In this document: in pieces, positions 55,301 to 64,000 of the stretch
Layout: each line of letters starts with the position of its first letter
How positions within the stretch are numbered: position 1 is the stretch's first letter
DNA from: Zantedeschia hybrid cultivar
Taxonomy: Eukaryota; Streptophyta; Magnoliopsida; Alismatales; Araceae
DNA length: 64,000 bases
Direction of reading: 5' to 3'
Assembly: GCA_030544215.1 (NCBI GenBank)
Contig: JARZZO010000013.1
Span: forward strand, 22,062,729 to 22,126,728
The notes under the pieces: model-generated
Told to the model about the DNA's origin: nothing
The model's database searches: none
The model's input: only the letters and a program-made list of their open reading frames with translations
Program-made: the position numbers and the translations under genes

Positions 55301-57029
55301 TTGGTTAGATGTGGTCCGGGAGAAATACTATTCCAGAAGTAGGGTGTGGACCTCTATTTGTAGGTGGATTACAATGTTTCTTGTATTTGGCGGGGTATCC
55401 TACCTACAGAATACAGATATTGTTTTGACGGCGACTGAAGTTTCTATGGGAGATGGTAGCCGGAGTATTTACTGGAGGGATAAGTGGTGCGGTTCACAAC
55501 CACTGTCGGTTTCATTCTCTCTTCGCCACTTCTACCAAGTATTGGCGAGTTAGATGGCTGATTTGCATGTTCAGGCACTGATATTAGGACCCTCAGATTT
55601 AGGGGGAATCTCAGTGAAGATGAATTTTAGGAGTTGGTTGCCTTATGGAAGTTAGAGATTTTTCACCCCTTCCCGATCCTGGATACATGGCGATGATCTT
55701 GGGATTCTAAGGGGTTTTCTCTATGAGATCGACTTATCAGATGGTTGCGGCGGAGGGGGGGGGGGCTGTGGTCGGCTTTTTTCCACCACATCTGGGCTCC
55801 TAAATTGCCATTGAAATTCAAAATTTCTGATTTGGAGGATCACTATTGGAAAGCTCCCAAATACTGATAGACTAATTCGGTTTAGCTATGACTGTGTTCT
55901 CTTTGTGGGAAGTAGATGAGTCTTTAGATCATATTTTTGTATGCTCCAGCTTCACTTCGTCCATTTGGAATTCCATCGTCCAAGGTGCAGCAGCTTTGGA
56001 GGGCGGGGAACAGTGTTGTCTCCCTCTTTCAATGGTGGTCCAACCACGTGGTATGAAGGGTGGATCGGGCTACTTGGTGGTTGATCCTCCATGCCATGTT
56101 GTGGGCCACTTGAGTGAGAGGAATAGGTGCATCTTCAAGGAGGCAACATTTGATTATGGCAGAGTGACTTTCATTTGTGACAAAGTGGGAGAGTGAACTC
56201 GTTTTTTTTGTGTGCATATAGTTGATTCTTCTTCCTTTTTTGTCCTTTTAGGGGAGGCTCGAGGGGGATATCTTCTTGATGCTTAGTCATGTTTCTCCTT
56301 CTGTATAGGGTTTTTTTTGAGGTTTTTTGGTATACATTTTGTACACAATTTCTTTTTCATTAATACAATTCAGTGGTACCCGTGGTCGGCTTTTTTCCAC
56401 CACATTTGGTCTTCTAAGTTGCCATTGAAAGTCAAAATTCTGATTTGGAGATCACTACTGGAAAGCTTCCAACTACTGATAGACTGATTTGGTTTAAGGT
56501 GTGACGTTCCCTGTGTGTGTTCTCTTTGCAGTGAAGCAGATGAGTTTTTAGATCATATTTTTGTAGGCTGCGGCTTCACTTTGTCCGTTTGAAATTCCGT
56601 CTTGCCCAAGGTGCAGCAGCTTTGGTGGCTGGGGTACAGTGTTGTCTTCCTCTTTCAAGGGTGGTCCAACCACGTGGTACCAAGGGTGGACCAGGCTACT
56701 TGGTGGTTGATTATCCATGCCATGTTGTGGGCCACTTGGGGTGAGGAATAGGCACATCTTCAAGGAGGTGGCATTTGATTCTAGCACAGTAGTGACCTTC
56801 ACTTGTGACAAAGTGAGAGAGTGGGTTCGGTCTTTTTTGTGCACATACAGTTGATTCTTCTTCTCTTTTTGTCCTTTTAGGAGAGGCTGGAGGGGGGGCA
56901 CCTTCTTGATGTTTTAGTTGTCTTCCTCCTTTTGTATAGGGGGCTTTTTGAGGTTTTTTTGGTATACATTTTGTACATGGCTTCATTTCATTAATACAAT
57001 GCAGTGGTACTATCCACTTAAAAAAAAGA
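55301..57029 (+). pseudogene. LINE C-terminal/3' region, duplicated in tandem
   Basis: After YWRDKWCG near 55470, a block from about 55767 (GTGGTCGGCTTTTTTCCACC) to 56379 (AATACAATTCAGTGGTAC) recurs at about 56384-57013 (ending AATACAATGCAGTGGTAC). Each copy holds the ERNRCIF-like zf-RVT end and the 3' UTR with GGTATACATTTTGTACA. Only the second is followed by the A-tail. Confidence 0.8.
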
Positions 57030-57041
57030 GAGATATAGCCT

Positions 57042-57720
57042 GCACTTTTTTGTTTCTAAAAATTTTGTATGTCATGGGTGCCAACTTGGTTGAAAATCGT
57101 CCTGGTTTCCTCAATTTCATTACTAGCTTGTAGTGCAGACATTATGGATACATTTAAAACAAGATGGTTGGGACTTAGCTGCCCCCTGGTTGTCATTTTC
57201 ATTTGTCTCCTCTTGCCCCGAATCTCTGTGACCGGAAGCACCCACATTCTGACACCTTCTCATTAACTCTGTTGTTCACTTCCTCTGCAATTGTTTTCTT
57301 ATCTTCCAGCCCACTGTTGAACCCAAAAATAATCCCATATGCAGATTTGCATTATATGAATATACATTCATACATACACACGCATGCCCACGTTGATGTG
57401 GGGTTCCCATAGGAAAACACATATACATGGACATGACGACGTGTTCATGGAAGATTATGCTAGGCCAAAAAATATATATACGCCTATGGCATGGATAAAC
57501 ATCGAATACATAAAGTCACGGGCTCGCATTACGAGAGCAACGGGGTAGGGAACATACCTAGGCCAAGAAGGCCTTAATCAGATTTTTTTTTAAGAGCCTA
57601 AGACAGCCCCAAGTCTTTCGCTTCGGCTCCCAAGGTCAATTCCCGAACCGCCGTTGCAACTCTCGGTAACAAGACTCGGAAGGAGACCCTAAGTGCAGCG
57701 ACAAGTGGGGCACAAAATGC
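57042..57720. other. Spacer (BIG intron) without a recognised gene
   Basis: Nothing recognised. From about 57420 the composition changes toward the GC-richer sequence of the tandem array. Confidence 0.5.
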
Positions 57721-58450
57721 TGCAAAACAGAGGTCAAAATCAGTCCCTAAGCGGATTAAATTCAGTCCCAAAGTGGGCTGAAATCTATCCCGGAGTGGGA
57801 CGTAATTGGTCCTAGAACTCGCCCAAAATGGCCCCGAGAGGGAGGCCCAATAATGGGAGAGGCAGGCCCATTAAATAGCCCAATGGGGGAGCCCGAAATG
57901 AGGCCCATTAAGCCCCCGAATAGGCTCAAATTCAGTCCCAGAGTGGGCTGAAATCTGTCCCGGAGTGGGGCGTAATTGGTCTTAGAACTCCCCCAAAATG
58001 GCCCCGGAAGGGAGGCCCAATAAAGGGAGAGGCAGGCCCATTAAGTGTGGGGGAGCTCGAAATGAGGCCCATTAAGCCCCCCGGGTAGGCCCAAATTCAG
58101 TCCCGAAGTGGGCCGAAATCTGTCCCGAAATAAGGTAAAACCAGTTTCGGAACTTACCTAAATCAGCCCCGAAACGGAGGCCCAATGTCGGGAGAGATAG
58201 GCCCAATGAATGGCCCAATGGGGGAGCTCGAAATGAGGCCCATTAAGCCCCCCGGGTAGGCCCAAATTCAGTCCCGAAGTGGGCCGAAATCTGTCCCGAA
58301 ATAAGGTAAAACCAGTTTCGGAACTTACCTAAATCAGCCCCGAAACGGAGGCCCAATGTCGGGAGAGATAGGCCCAATGAATGGCCCAATGGGGGAGCCC
58401 AATATGAGGCCCAATAAGCACCTCTAACAGGCCCAAAATCAGTCCCACAG
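57721..58450. repeat. Tandem array of about 165-171-bp units
   Basis: The phrase (A)TTCAGTCCC(G/A)(A/G)AGTGGGC(C/T)GAAATCT recurs with starts near 57761, 57931, 58096 and 58267, with a partial copy near 58440. The third and fourth units are almost identical, the first two more diverged. Each unit contains GAGGCCCA and GCCCATTAAG/GCCCAATGAA motifs. Confidence 0.9.
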
Positions 58451-59231
58451 GGGGCCCTAAATCTGCAACAAGGGAGAAGAAATCTCCAAAATTTCCCAAA
58501 ATGGCAAAGGAGCATGTGGACCCCCTCTCTCTTCCCCCCCCCCTTTTATTTAAATAAGAATGGGGGAGGTGGAGGAGAGAGAGGGGGAACCGGTGGGGGC
58601 CCCCCCACCGGTTGGGGAACCCCCCCACCGGTTCCAAGAGGGAAACCGGTGGGGGGGGGAGGAGGATTTCCCTCCCTCTCTTTCTTCTTTAAAAATTCAA
58701 ATGGGGGTGGGGGAATTAATTAAAGAAAAGGGGAGTTAATGGAGTCCTTAACCCCATTCATACTTGGTTAAGAACTCCATGCAAGCCCTCATTAAAACCC
58801 CCATCTTAAACCCCTTTCACACTTAGCCCAAGTCTGAAATTAATGGGCAAAAACCCCCTTTCACATTTGGAAATCTGAAAACAAAAGGGCCAAGGCTCAT
58901 TAAGAGCCAAAAAAGTGGAAAAGGAGGGAAGTATGGGGAGGGTAGAACCCCCCCACCGGTTTCCAAAACCGGTGGGGGAGACCCCCCACCGGTTCCCAAC
59001 CGGTGGGGGGGGGCTAACCGGTGGCACCCCCTCCACCGGTTGGAACCGGTGGGGGTGCCCACCGAGGCCTCCCCCTCTCTCCTGTGTTGGCTCTCTCTCT
59101 CTCTCACCCCCCCTTGCCATCTATTGGCCAATATGAAATAAAAAATAAAAAGAGGGGAGGAGAGAGACTCTAACCGGTGGCACCCCCCACCTTAGCTCAT
59201 CCCGGTGGCACCTCCCACAGGATCAAAATTT

Positions 59232-59243
59232 GGGCCTATAAAT
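59232..59243 (+). promoter_or_regulatory. LTR TATA box
   Basis: CCTATAAATAGG, in the same place relative to the LTR end as the minus-strand box at 9478-9492 in the solo LTR. Confidence 0.6.
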
Positions 59244-59478
59244 AGGACCCCAAGGCTCCAACACAGGGAGATACACATAGGCATACACATGAGAAGGCAT
59301 TCAAGTGTGAAATTGTGAGGGAGGGTGTTGCCCATTTGAAGACCAAATTCGGGTTTTAAAACCCGGATTTGCTGCGCTTTGGGAGTTCTGTCTTTCGTCC
59401 CGGGGAGCCCTCTCTCCTAAGGTTCAATCCTAAGGGGAAGTTCTGCCGGATTTTTTTGTAAAAAAAAAATGCCTTACT

Positions 59479-59588
59479 ATAAGGCGAATTTCTGCCGAAA
59501 TCAAATCTGAATTTGTGTGTTTCTTGTGTGTCTATAAGGCGAATTTCTGCCGAAATCAAATCTGAATTTGTGTGTTTCTTGTGTGTCA
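59479..59588. repeat. Perfect 55-bp tandem duplication
   Basis: CTATAAGGCGAATTTCTGCC and onward, starting near 59478 and again near 59533, identical over the full unit. Confidence 0.9.
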
Positions 59589-60849
59589 TTTAAAATTATG
59601 TAATTACCATTATGTTTTAAAATAATATACATATGTACATCTAATTTCCTAAAGCTAAAAAAAAAAATCCATGAACACCCTCAACCTAACCTCAACCTCA
59701 TTCCATAAATAAATAAAACATAAGTTCAGAAATCTTAATAAAATCATGTTTAAAGCTAAAATGATTTATAATCAATTAATTAATAAAAATTCGAAAAATT
59801 AATTAAAAAATCAGGAAAAACCAGTAAAAATCAGGAAAATACATAAGAAAACAGTAAAAATCTGTAGAAAATTATAATAGACCTAAATAACCTTATATAC
59901 TTAATTAATTAATTAATTGATTAAATTAATCAAATTAATCACAAAAAAAATGAATAAAATTTATAAGAGGAATAAAAAAAATCAGAGGATTAAAAAATCT
60001 GAAAGAAGATAAACCATTAATAGTATACATAATACATAAATACAAAATTACCAAAATACTCCTATGTCCAATATTTACATATATAATCCCGAAAATATTA
60101 AAAATCATATCATGAATAGAATTTCTACCTATATAACCTGACTATCCACCCTAAAATTTAACAACCCAGTTTAAGAGAAAATTACTAAAAAAAAAAAAAC
60201 CCTCATACCTTTAAAAATTAATTTCATAACTTCCATAAGGTTTGAAATCCTTTAAAATTCACCCTTATATGCCTATAAGCTGTCATAGTTTCATAAAATC
60301 CCCATAATTCATAAAAACCCCCAAAAGATGTATAATTGCGAAAAAACCCCTGTGGGGTTAAAAATTGGGAATTAATCCATATAATTTGGAATTAATCCGC
60401 CTAACTTGGAATCAATCCTAATAACCAGGAACCAATCCTAAACCATGTAAAAATTGTCCCCAAACTAGGGGTGAGGTTAAGGATTCAACCTAAAATATGT
60501 CTTCATATCCATATGCATGCGCTGCCTGTAGTAGTAGTTTTGCATGATTAAGGGCATCATACGGACGGTTAATCAAGCGTTGCCGAGCAGTTGCTCAGCG
60601 TAATTAACACTGACCGAGGTCAGTGGAGAGAGGTCATATACTCAAATCTTCGCCTGATTCGAAGTCCCTGATTCCCTAAGGGCTAATCCCAAGCTCTCAT
60701 AATCCGATAAAATATAAAACCGACCTATAATCCTCTAGATAAACAAAAAAATGGATTTCCGAATAATCCGACATAGGGAGGATAGATATGCCTAGGTCAG
60801 GTCCCGAACCGAAGGTTTTAAAAAAAAATAAAATCTTCGCAAACAGAGA

Positions 60850-60867
60850 TGGCACGCCCGGTGGGAC
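60850..60867 (+). other. Primer-binding site
   Basis: TGGCACGCCCGGTGGGAC, four bases after the LTR end; a form known in plant Gypsy elements. Confidence 0.65.
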
Positions 60868-60985
60868 CGGTGGGACCACTCTTTCCCTTCATCTCTCCGT
60901 CCGGTGATGCCCTCACCATAACTCTACTACTAACTTTGCCATGCCTTATGCAGGTGGTTAAGTCTTCCACCCGTCGGAGCAACAA

Positions 60986-62401
60986 ATGGCAGCAAGGGTC
61001 ACTTATGGCCCCCTCGCCGTGGCAGCCCACGTTCAGTGTGGGTATCTCACGGTGTCGACCAGCTTCGGCGATTTCCCCGCGGTCGTGGGGTCTGCATATT
61101 TTCTGGGAGTAGTCCCGGCGCCGGAACCAGTTCCGGCAGAAGCGAAGAAACGCGCCTCCCGTACAAAGGAGGCCAACAAAGGTGGGAGGCGGCAAGTCGT
61201 CTACACCACCAATACCATTACTACATCCCATGCTTCCTCGTCCAGTAGGAGGCAGAAGAAGAAGAATGCCCTCCCGAGTCCCTCCCGGACCGGGAAAACC
61301 ATATTAGTTGGGGACTTGCGCATCCGTTTAGATGGCGGGGAACCGATCATACCAAAAACTCGGCACGTCCCGGCGTTCCCGGTCCGCAACCGTTTCGGGA
61401 TTCTGTCAAAGGTATGCCAAGATGTGGCAGCCTTTAAAAGGAAAAAGAGAACGCAAAAAGCCGTTGTTCATCGGCCTGCGTATACTACATCCCAACATAC
61501 CGGGGGCAATACTGCGTCTCGAGCGCGGGATAATACTATTCCCCAAAATGGGGGCAAACGTCAGGAGGAGTATACGCCCCGCTTGAAGAAAATGTGGGTA
61601 ATCAAGAAGGAAGCCCGCAAAATCTGCGAGGCTAGGGCTACCCTAGCAGAGCAGCAACTCCCTAGGCCTGCAGAGCCGGTCAGGGAGATAGTTCATCCAT
61701 CGACTCGGCTTCATCATAAGCGAAGTCGGGGAAAGAAAGATACTCACGAAATGCAAGGGCCTGCCCAAAAGCGGATTTCGGTCTTCGAAAGACTCGGTGT
61801 CCTGGTGCGGCCGGCACAGAGGAAAAGAAGGACCGCCCGGATGACGGATGATGGCATCCGAATATATACTTGCTATACCTCTAGCACAAATCGGCAGCCT
61901 TCTCAATCAGAAGAGCCGAGCAATGTTGCTGGGATGACGCAAAGAGGCGGGCCAATTACCCGCCAAATGGAGCAAGCCATGCGCCTGCTGGGCCAAGTAG
62001 GCCAGGGGGCAGAACCATCCCAAGTCAATGAAGGTGCGGCCAATGCCCAGGAGCCAGGAGTTGCACAACTGCCGCAGGAACAACCGCAACCTCAGACTCT
62101 TGAGGAAATTAGGCAGGAAAATCAGCAATTAAAGGCCTTGTTGTATGGCCTGATACAGAAGATGGAAGAACAACAAAGGGTTGCCCCCGCTCCTCCAATA
62201 AATCTACCTCCACCTAGGGCCATTCCTGCACCAGCGGGACCCCCAGTTGTTGAGGTCAACTTCAGTCCTGAGGAGGTTCAGGAAGGTAGGGCCGAAGAGC
62301 CCAACTATAATGCTCATCAATCACGTGCATCAGCAGAAGATGCGACAGCATCACAAAAGCACCTGATCGAGCAAATTGTGGAGGCCAAGATGGCTGAATA
62401 G
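60986..62401 (+). CDS. N-terminal extension of gag (471 codons to a TAG)
   Basis: ATG at 60986 opens a basic, Pro/Gln-rich protein. The motif RISVFERLG (about 61769-61795) is characteristic of Tat/Ogre-like gag leaders. A coiled-coil-like EEIRQENQQLKALLYGLIQK lies at about 62102-62165. It ends at TAG 62399-62401. The 11 codons after it are in the same frame and lead straight into the capsid block, so this and the next entry were one ORF. A long protein-coding stretch before the capsid recalls the extra ORF1 of Ogre elements. Confidence 0.75.
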   Translation: MAARVTYGPLAVAAHVQCGYLTVSTSFGDFPAVVGSAYFLGVVPAPEPVPAEAKKRASRTKEANKGGRRQVVYTTNTITTSHASSSSRRQKKKNALPSPSRTGKTILVGDLRIRLDGGEPIIPKTRHVPAFPVRNRFGILSKVCQDVAAFKRKKRTQKAVVHRPAYTTSQHTGGNTASRARDNTIPQNGGKRQEEYTPRLKKMWVIKKEARKICEARATLAEQQLPRPAEPVREIVHPSTRLHHKRSRGKKDTHEMQGPAQKRISVFERLGVLVRPAQRKRRTARMTDDGIRIYTCYTSSTNRQPSQSEEPSNVAGMTQRGGPITRQMEQAMRLLGQVGQGAEPSQVNEGAANAQEPGVAQLPQEQPQPQTLEEIRQENQQLKALLYGLIQKMEEQQRVAPAPPINLPPPRAIPAPAGPPVVEVNFSPEEVQEGRAEEPNYNAHQSRASAEDATASQKHLIEQIVEAKMAE

Positions 62402-63628
62402 GACGAGGGAATAAGCACGTTTGACTTATATAAGGTGCCATTCTCGGTTCGTCACATGTTCAAAAAGCTTCCGGCGGATCATAATAAACGCCCCAAAGTC
62501 ACAATATACGACGGGGAGGGCTCAGCCCAAGAGCATATAGCCCATTATATGAGTGATCTGGGAGAATTGGCAACTGAAGAGGCATACTTTTTGAGGTTTT
62601 TCTCGACTTCTCTCACCGGCACAGCATTCCAGTGGTTTGCCAAGCTGAAGCCCAACTCTATAAGTACCTGGGAAGAAATGCAGAAAAAATTCCTTGATCG
62701 CTTCAAAGTATCGGAGCGGAAGGTCACTATTACTGAGTTGGTGACACTCAAACAAGGGAAGAATGAATCCGCCGTGGATTATATTAAGAAATGGCGGAAC
62801 CTCAGCATGAGGTGCGACAATCCGCCCGTCCATGAAGACGCAGTGAGATTATGCAAAAGGGGTTTGAAACCCGGAATAAATGAGAAATTGATCGGAGTCA
62901 ATGTCAGAAACTTCGATCAACTCAATAATATCGTGACGGAGATCGAGATGTTCTTCGCCGATTACCCCACTATACACCCAAATAAGGGGAAAGCACCCAG
63001 GGAACGAGGCGCTCCGGCTAAAGAAGTAAACACAGTCGACTTTTCTCTAGCTTCAGAAAGGAGCGAGGCTAGGGGAGGTCCCAGTGTCCCAGCAGCCAAT
63101 AAAAAGGGGGAAGGGAAAGCGCCGGTTTCTTCCCTTGCCGAAAGAATGAAAAAGCCATACTCTTTCACCCGCGAGCACACAAGAAAATTGTTCGAAACAT
63201 GCATGCGGGCAAAACTTCTATCGCTCCCTGAGCCCAAAAAGCCAGCTGAGGCGGGCATGGTTAATGAGCCAAATTATTGCCCGTATCATCGAATGTTGGG
63301 GCATGTCATAGAAGACTGTTATGTCTGCAAAGATGAAATAGAAAAATTTATCCGGGAAGGCGTAGTGGAGATGGGTAAACATTTGATAAGCCCTCTCCAG
63401 CCTCACCAAAGAAATAAGCAGACATTTGCTGTTAATGTCATCTACATGAGCGAGAGCTCATCCGGGTATCATCCCGAGGAAGAAGCGGTGAGGCCCTCGC
63501 CGGAGCGTGAGGCAACACCAATATATACTCCAGCGACTCCTCCCCCCGGGGACTCGGTCATGGCGGCATTGGAAGAAATCCAGACAAGCCTGACACGACT
63601 CTCATGTCAACAGGAGGAGCTTACCTAG
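62402..63628 (+). CDS. gag capsid and zinc-knuckle region
   Basis: In frame with the preceding ORF. The retrotransposon gag block runs from about 62480 to 62960: KVTIYDGEGSAQEHIAHYM, LTGTAFQWFAKL, STWEEMQKKFLDRF and GKNESAVDYIKKWRNLSMRC. A PYSFTREHTRKLFETCMRAK module (about 63150-63210) and a knuckle-like CPYHRMLGHVIEDC (about 63279-63320) follow. It ends at TAG 63626-63628, after which the frame is again open. Confidence 0.85.
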   Translation, partial: DEGISTFDLYKVPFSVRHMFKKLPADHNKRPKVTIYDGEGSAQEHIAHYMSDLGELATEEAYFLRFFSTSLTGTAFQWFAKLKPNSISTWEEMQKKFLDRFKVSERKVTITELVTLKQGKNESAVDYIKKWRNLSMRCDNPPVHEDAVRLCKRGLKPGINEKLIGVNVRNFDQLNNIVTEIEMFFADYPTIHPNKGKAPRERGAPAKEVNTVDFSLASERSEARGGPSVPAANKKGEGKAPVSSLAERMKKPYSFTREHTRKLFETCMRAKLLSLPEPKKPAEAGMVNEPNYCPYHRMLGHVIEDCYVCKDEIEKFIREGVVEMGKHLISPLQPHQRNKQTFAVNVIYMSESSSGYHPEEEAVRPSPEREATPIYTPATPPPGDSVMAALEEIQTSLTRLSCQQEELT

Positions 63629-64000
63629 ATGATGGAGGGACTCTCCAGGCAGTTTTCAGAAACTCTGTCATTCAATAAGGTTGACAGATTCTTCTCTTCT
63701 GAAGGGATGGAATCGGATCCCGATCGTCCTTCAAGAAAAAGAGGCAAACAAACCATGTTTCCTAGAGAGGACTTGGAAACATATCGCCAAGAAGAAACTA
63801 CTACTTATAGAAGAAGCCATGAAAGCGTAAGAATAGCCGAAAGAGGGCGTCAAGCCAGGCGAATGGTCGATAAAGAGGCTGGAATACGCTTCAGAAACTC
63901 ATTGACTCTGAGGGAAAGGCGCTTAAAGCCCTACTCATTCCCCAAAGACAAAGTTCGCGAACTTTTCCGACTTTGTATGAAAAAGAAAGTCATCATCCTT
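63629..64000 (+). CDS. gag continuation after the second TAG, open to the window end
   Basis: Same frame as above, 124 codons without a stop. It repeats the module seen upstream: LKPYSFPKDKVRELFRLCMK near 63928-63985. Presumably it continues into a second knuckle and the protease. Confidence 0.7.
   Translation, partial: MMEGLSRQFSETLSFNKVDRFFSSEGMESDPDRPSRKRGKQTMFPREDLETYRQEETTTYRRSHESVRIAERGRQARRMVDKEAGIRFRNSLTLRERRLKPYSFPKDKVRELFRLCMKKKVIIL

Larger units (their letters stand above)
52679..57029 (+). mobile_element. 5'-truncated LINE with 12-bp target duplication
   Basis: Flanked by exact GAGATATAGCCT at 52667-52678 and 57030-57041. It begins inside the endonuclease domain, continues through RT with an intact YADD (54707-54718) and a zf-RVT-like end, and closes with an A-rich tail (57019-57029). 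The 3' part is present twice in tandem. A GGCGATCGCC-type element (53197-54118) interrupts it between the endonuclease and RT parts. Confidence 0.9.
58515..60845 (+). repeat. 5' LTR of a Tat-like Gypsy element (left edge inferred)
   Basis: The right end ...CGCAAACA at 60845 is followed by a primer site. The left edge is placed at TGTGGACCCC because its first 60 bp resemble the start of the solo LTR at 7704-9748 (TGTTTGGCCC, then a T/A-rich stretch and GGGGGAGG). The edge could instead lie further left. U3 is packed with CCCCACCGGTT/AACCGGTGGGG inverted repeats. TATA at about 59232-59243 (CCTATAAATAGG). A 55-bp perfect tandem duplication is at 59479-59588. Confidence 0.65.
60846..64000 (+). 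mobile_element. Tat-like Gypsy element interior, truncated by the window end
   Basis: Begins at the LTR edge. It holds a primer site, a leader of about 140 bp and a gag reading frame to the last base of the window. Pol and the 3' LTR lie outside. Confidence 0.85.

Overview
The window is plant nuclear DNA from a repeat-rich angiosperm genome; the species cannot be fixed from the sequence. The one host gene is the middle of BIG, the giant calossin/UBR4-type protein of about 5,100 residues linked to auxin transport and light signalling. Four exons on the plus strand (45125-45359, 45460-50016, 50098-50320, 51465-51869) join in phase through canonical GT-AG sites and give about 1,807 uninterrupted codons with a ZZ zinc finger and a second Cys-rich cluster. 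The rest of BIG lies outside the window. I recognise no certain upstream exon in the first 45 kb (one weak candidate near 44.57 kb) and no downstream exon in the last 12.1 kb. Everything else is therefore best read as the transposon-filled content of two very large BIG introns.

Left part (1-32.7 kb). A degenerate LINE (1-about 5935) carries a nest of younger insertions: a TRIM (877-1573), a tRNA-derived SINE (2039-2296), a GGCGATCGCC-ended palindromic element (about 3440-4160) that itself holds a small hAT-like MITE (3940-4110), and a 5'-truncated antisense LINE piece (4754-4918). Next come AT-rich spacer, a solo LTR with a perfect 5-bp duplication (7704-9748), and tandem and dispersed repeats. 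A complete Tat-lineage Ty3/Gypsy element follows (12859-23551, duplication AGGAT). Behind integrase it carries a spliced antisense gene of the putative gypsy-type transposon family (PF04195-like), with its own TATA box. Further right are a 3 x 112 bp tandem repeat, a LINE fragment, a long-TIR Mutator-like MITE (27916-28382) and a GC-rich LARD-like block.

Middle (32.7-43.9 kb). A minus-strand chromovirus-like Gypsy element (32755-43916, duplication TTTCG) has lost gag. Its 5' LTR is split by an almost intact 4.15-kb hAT transposon (37812-41962) with a five-exon transposase gene.

Right part (50-64 kb). A LINE fragment lies in a BIG intron. A 5'-truncated LINE with a 12-bp target duplication (52679-57029) has a tandemly duplicated 3' end and contains a second GGCGATCGCC-type element. 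After a roughly 170-bp tandem array, the window ends inside another Tat-like Gypsy element whose LTR (about 58515-60845) belongs to the same family as the solo LTR at 7.7 kb, in the opposite orientation. Its gag ORF runs to the window end, broken only by two in-frame TAG codons.
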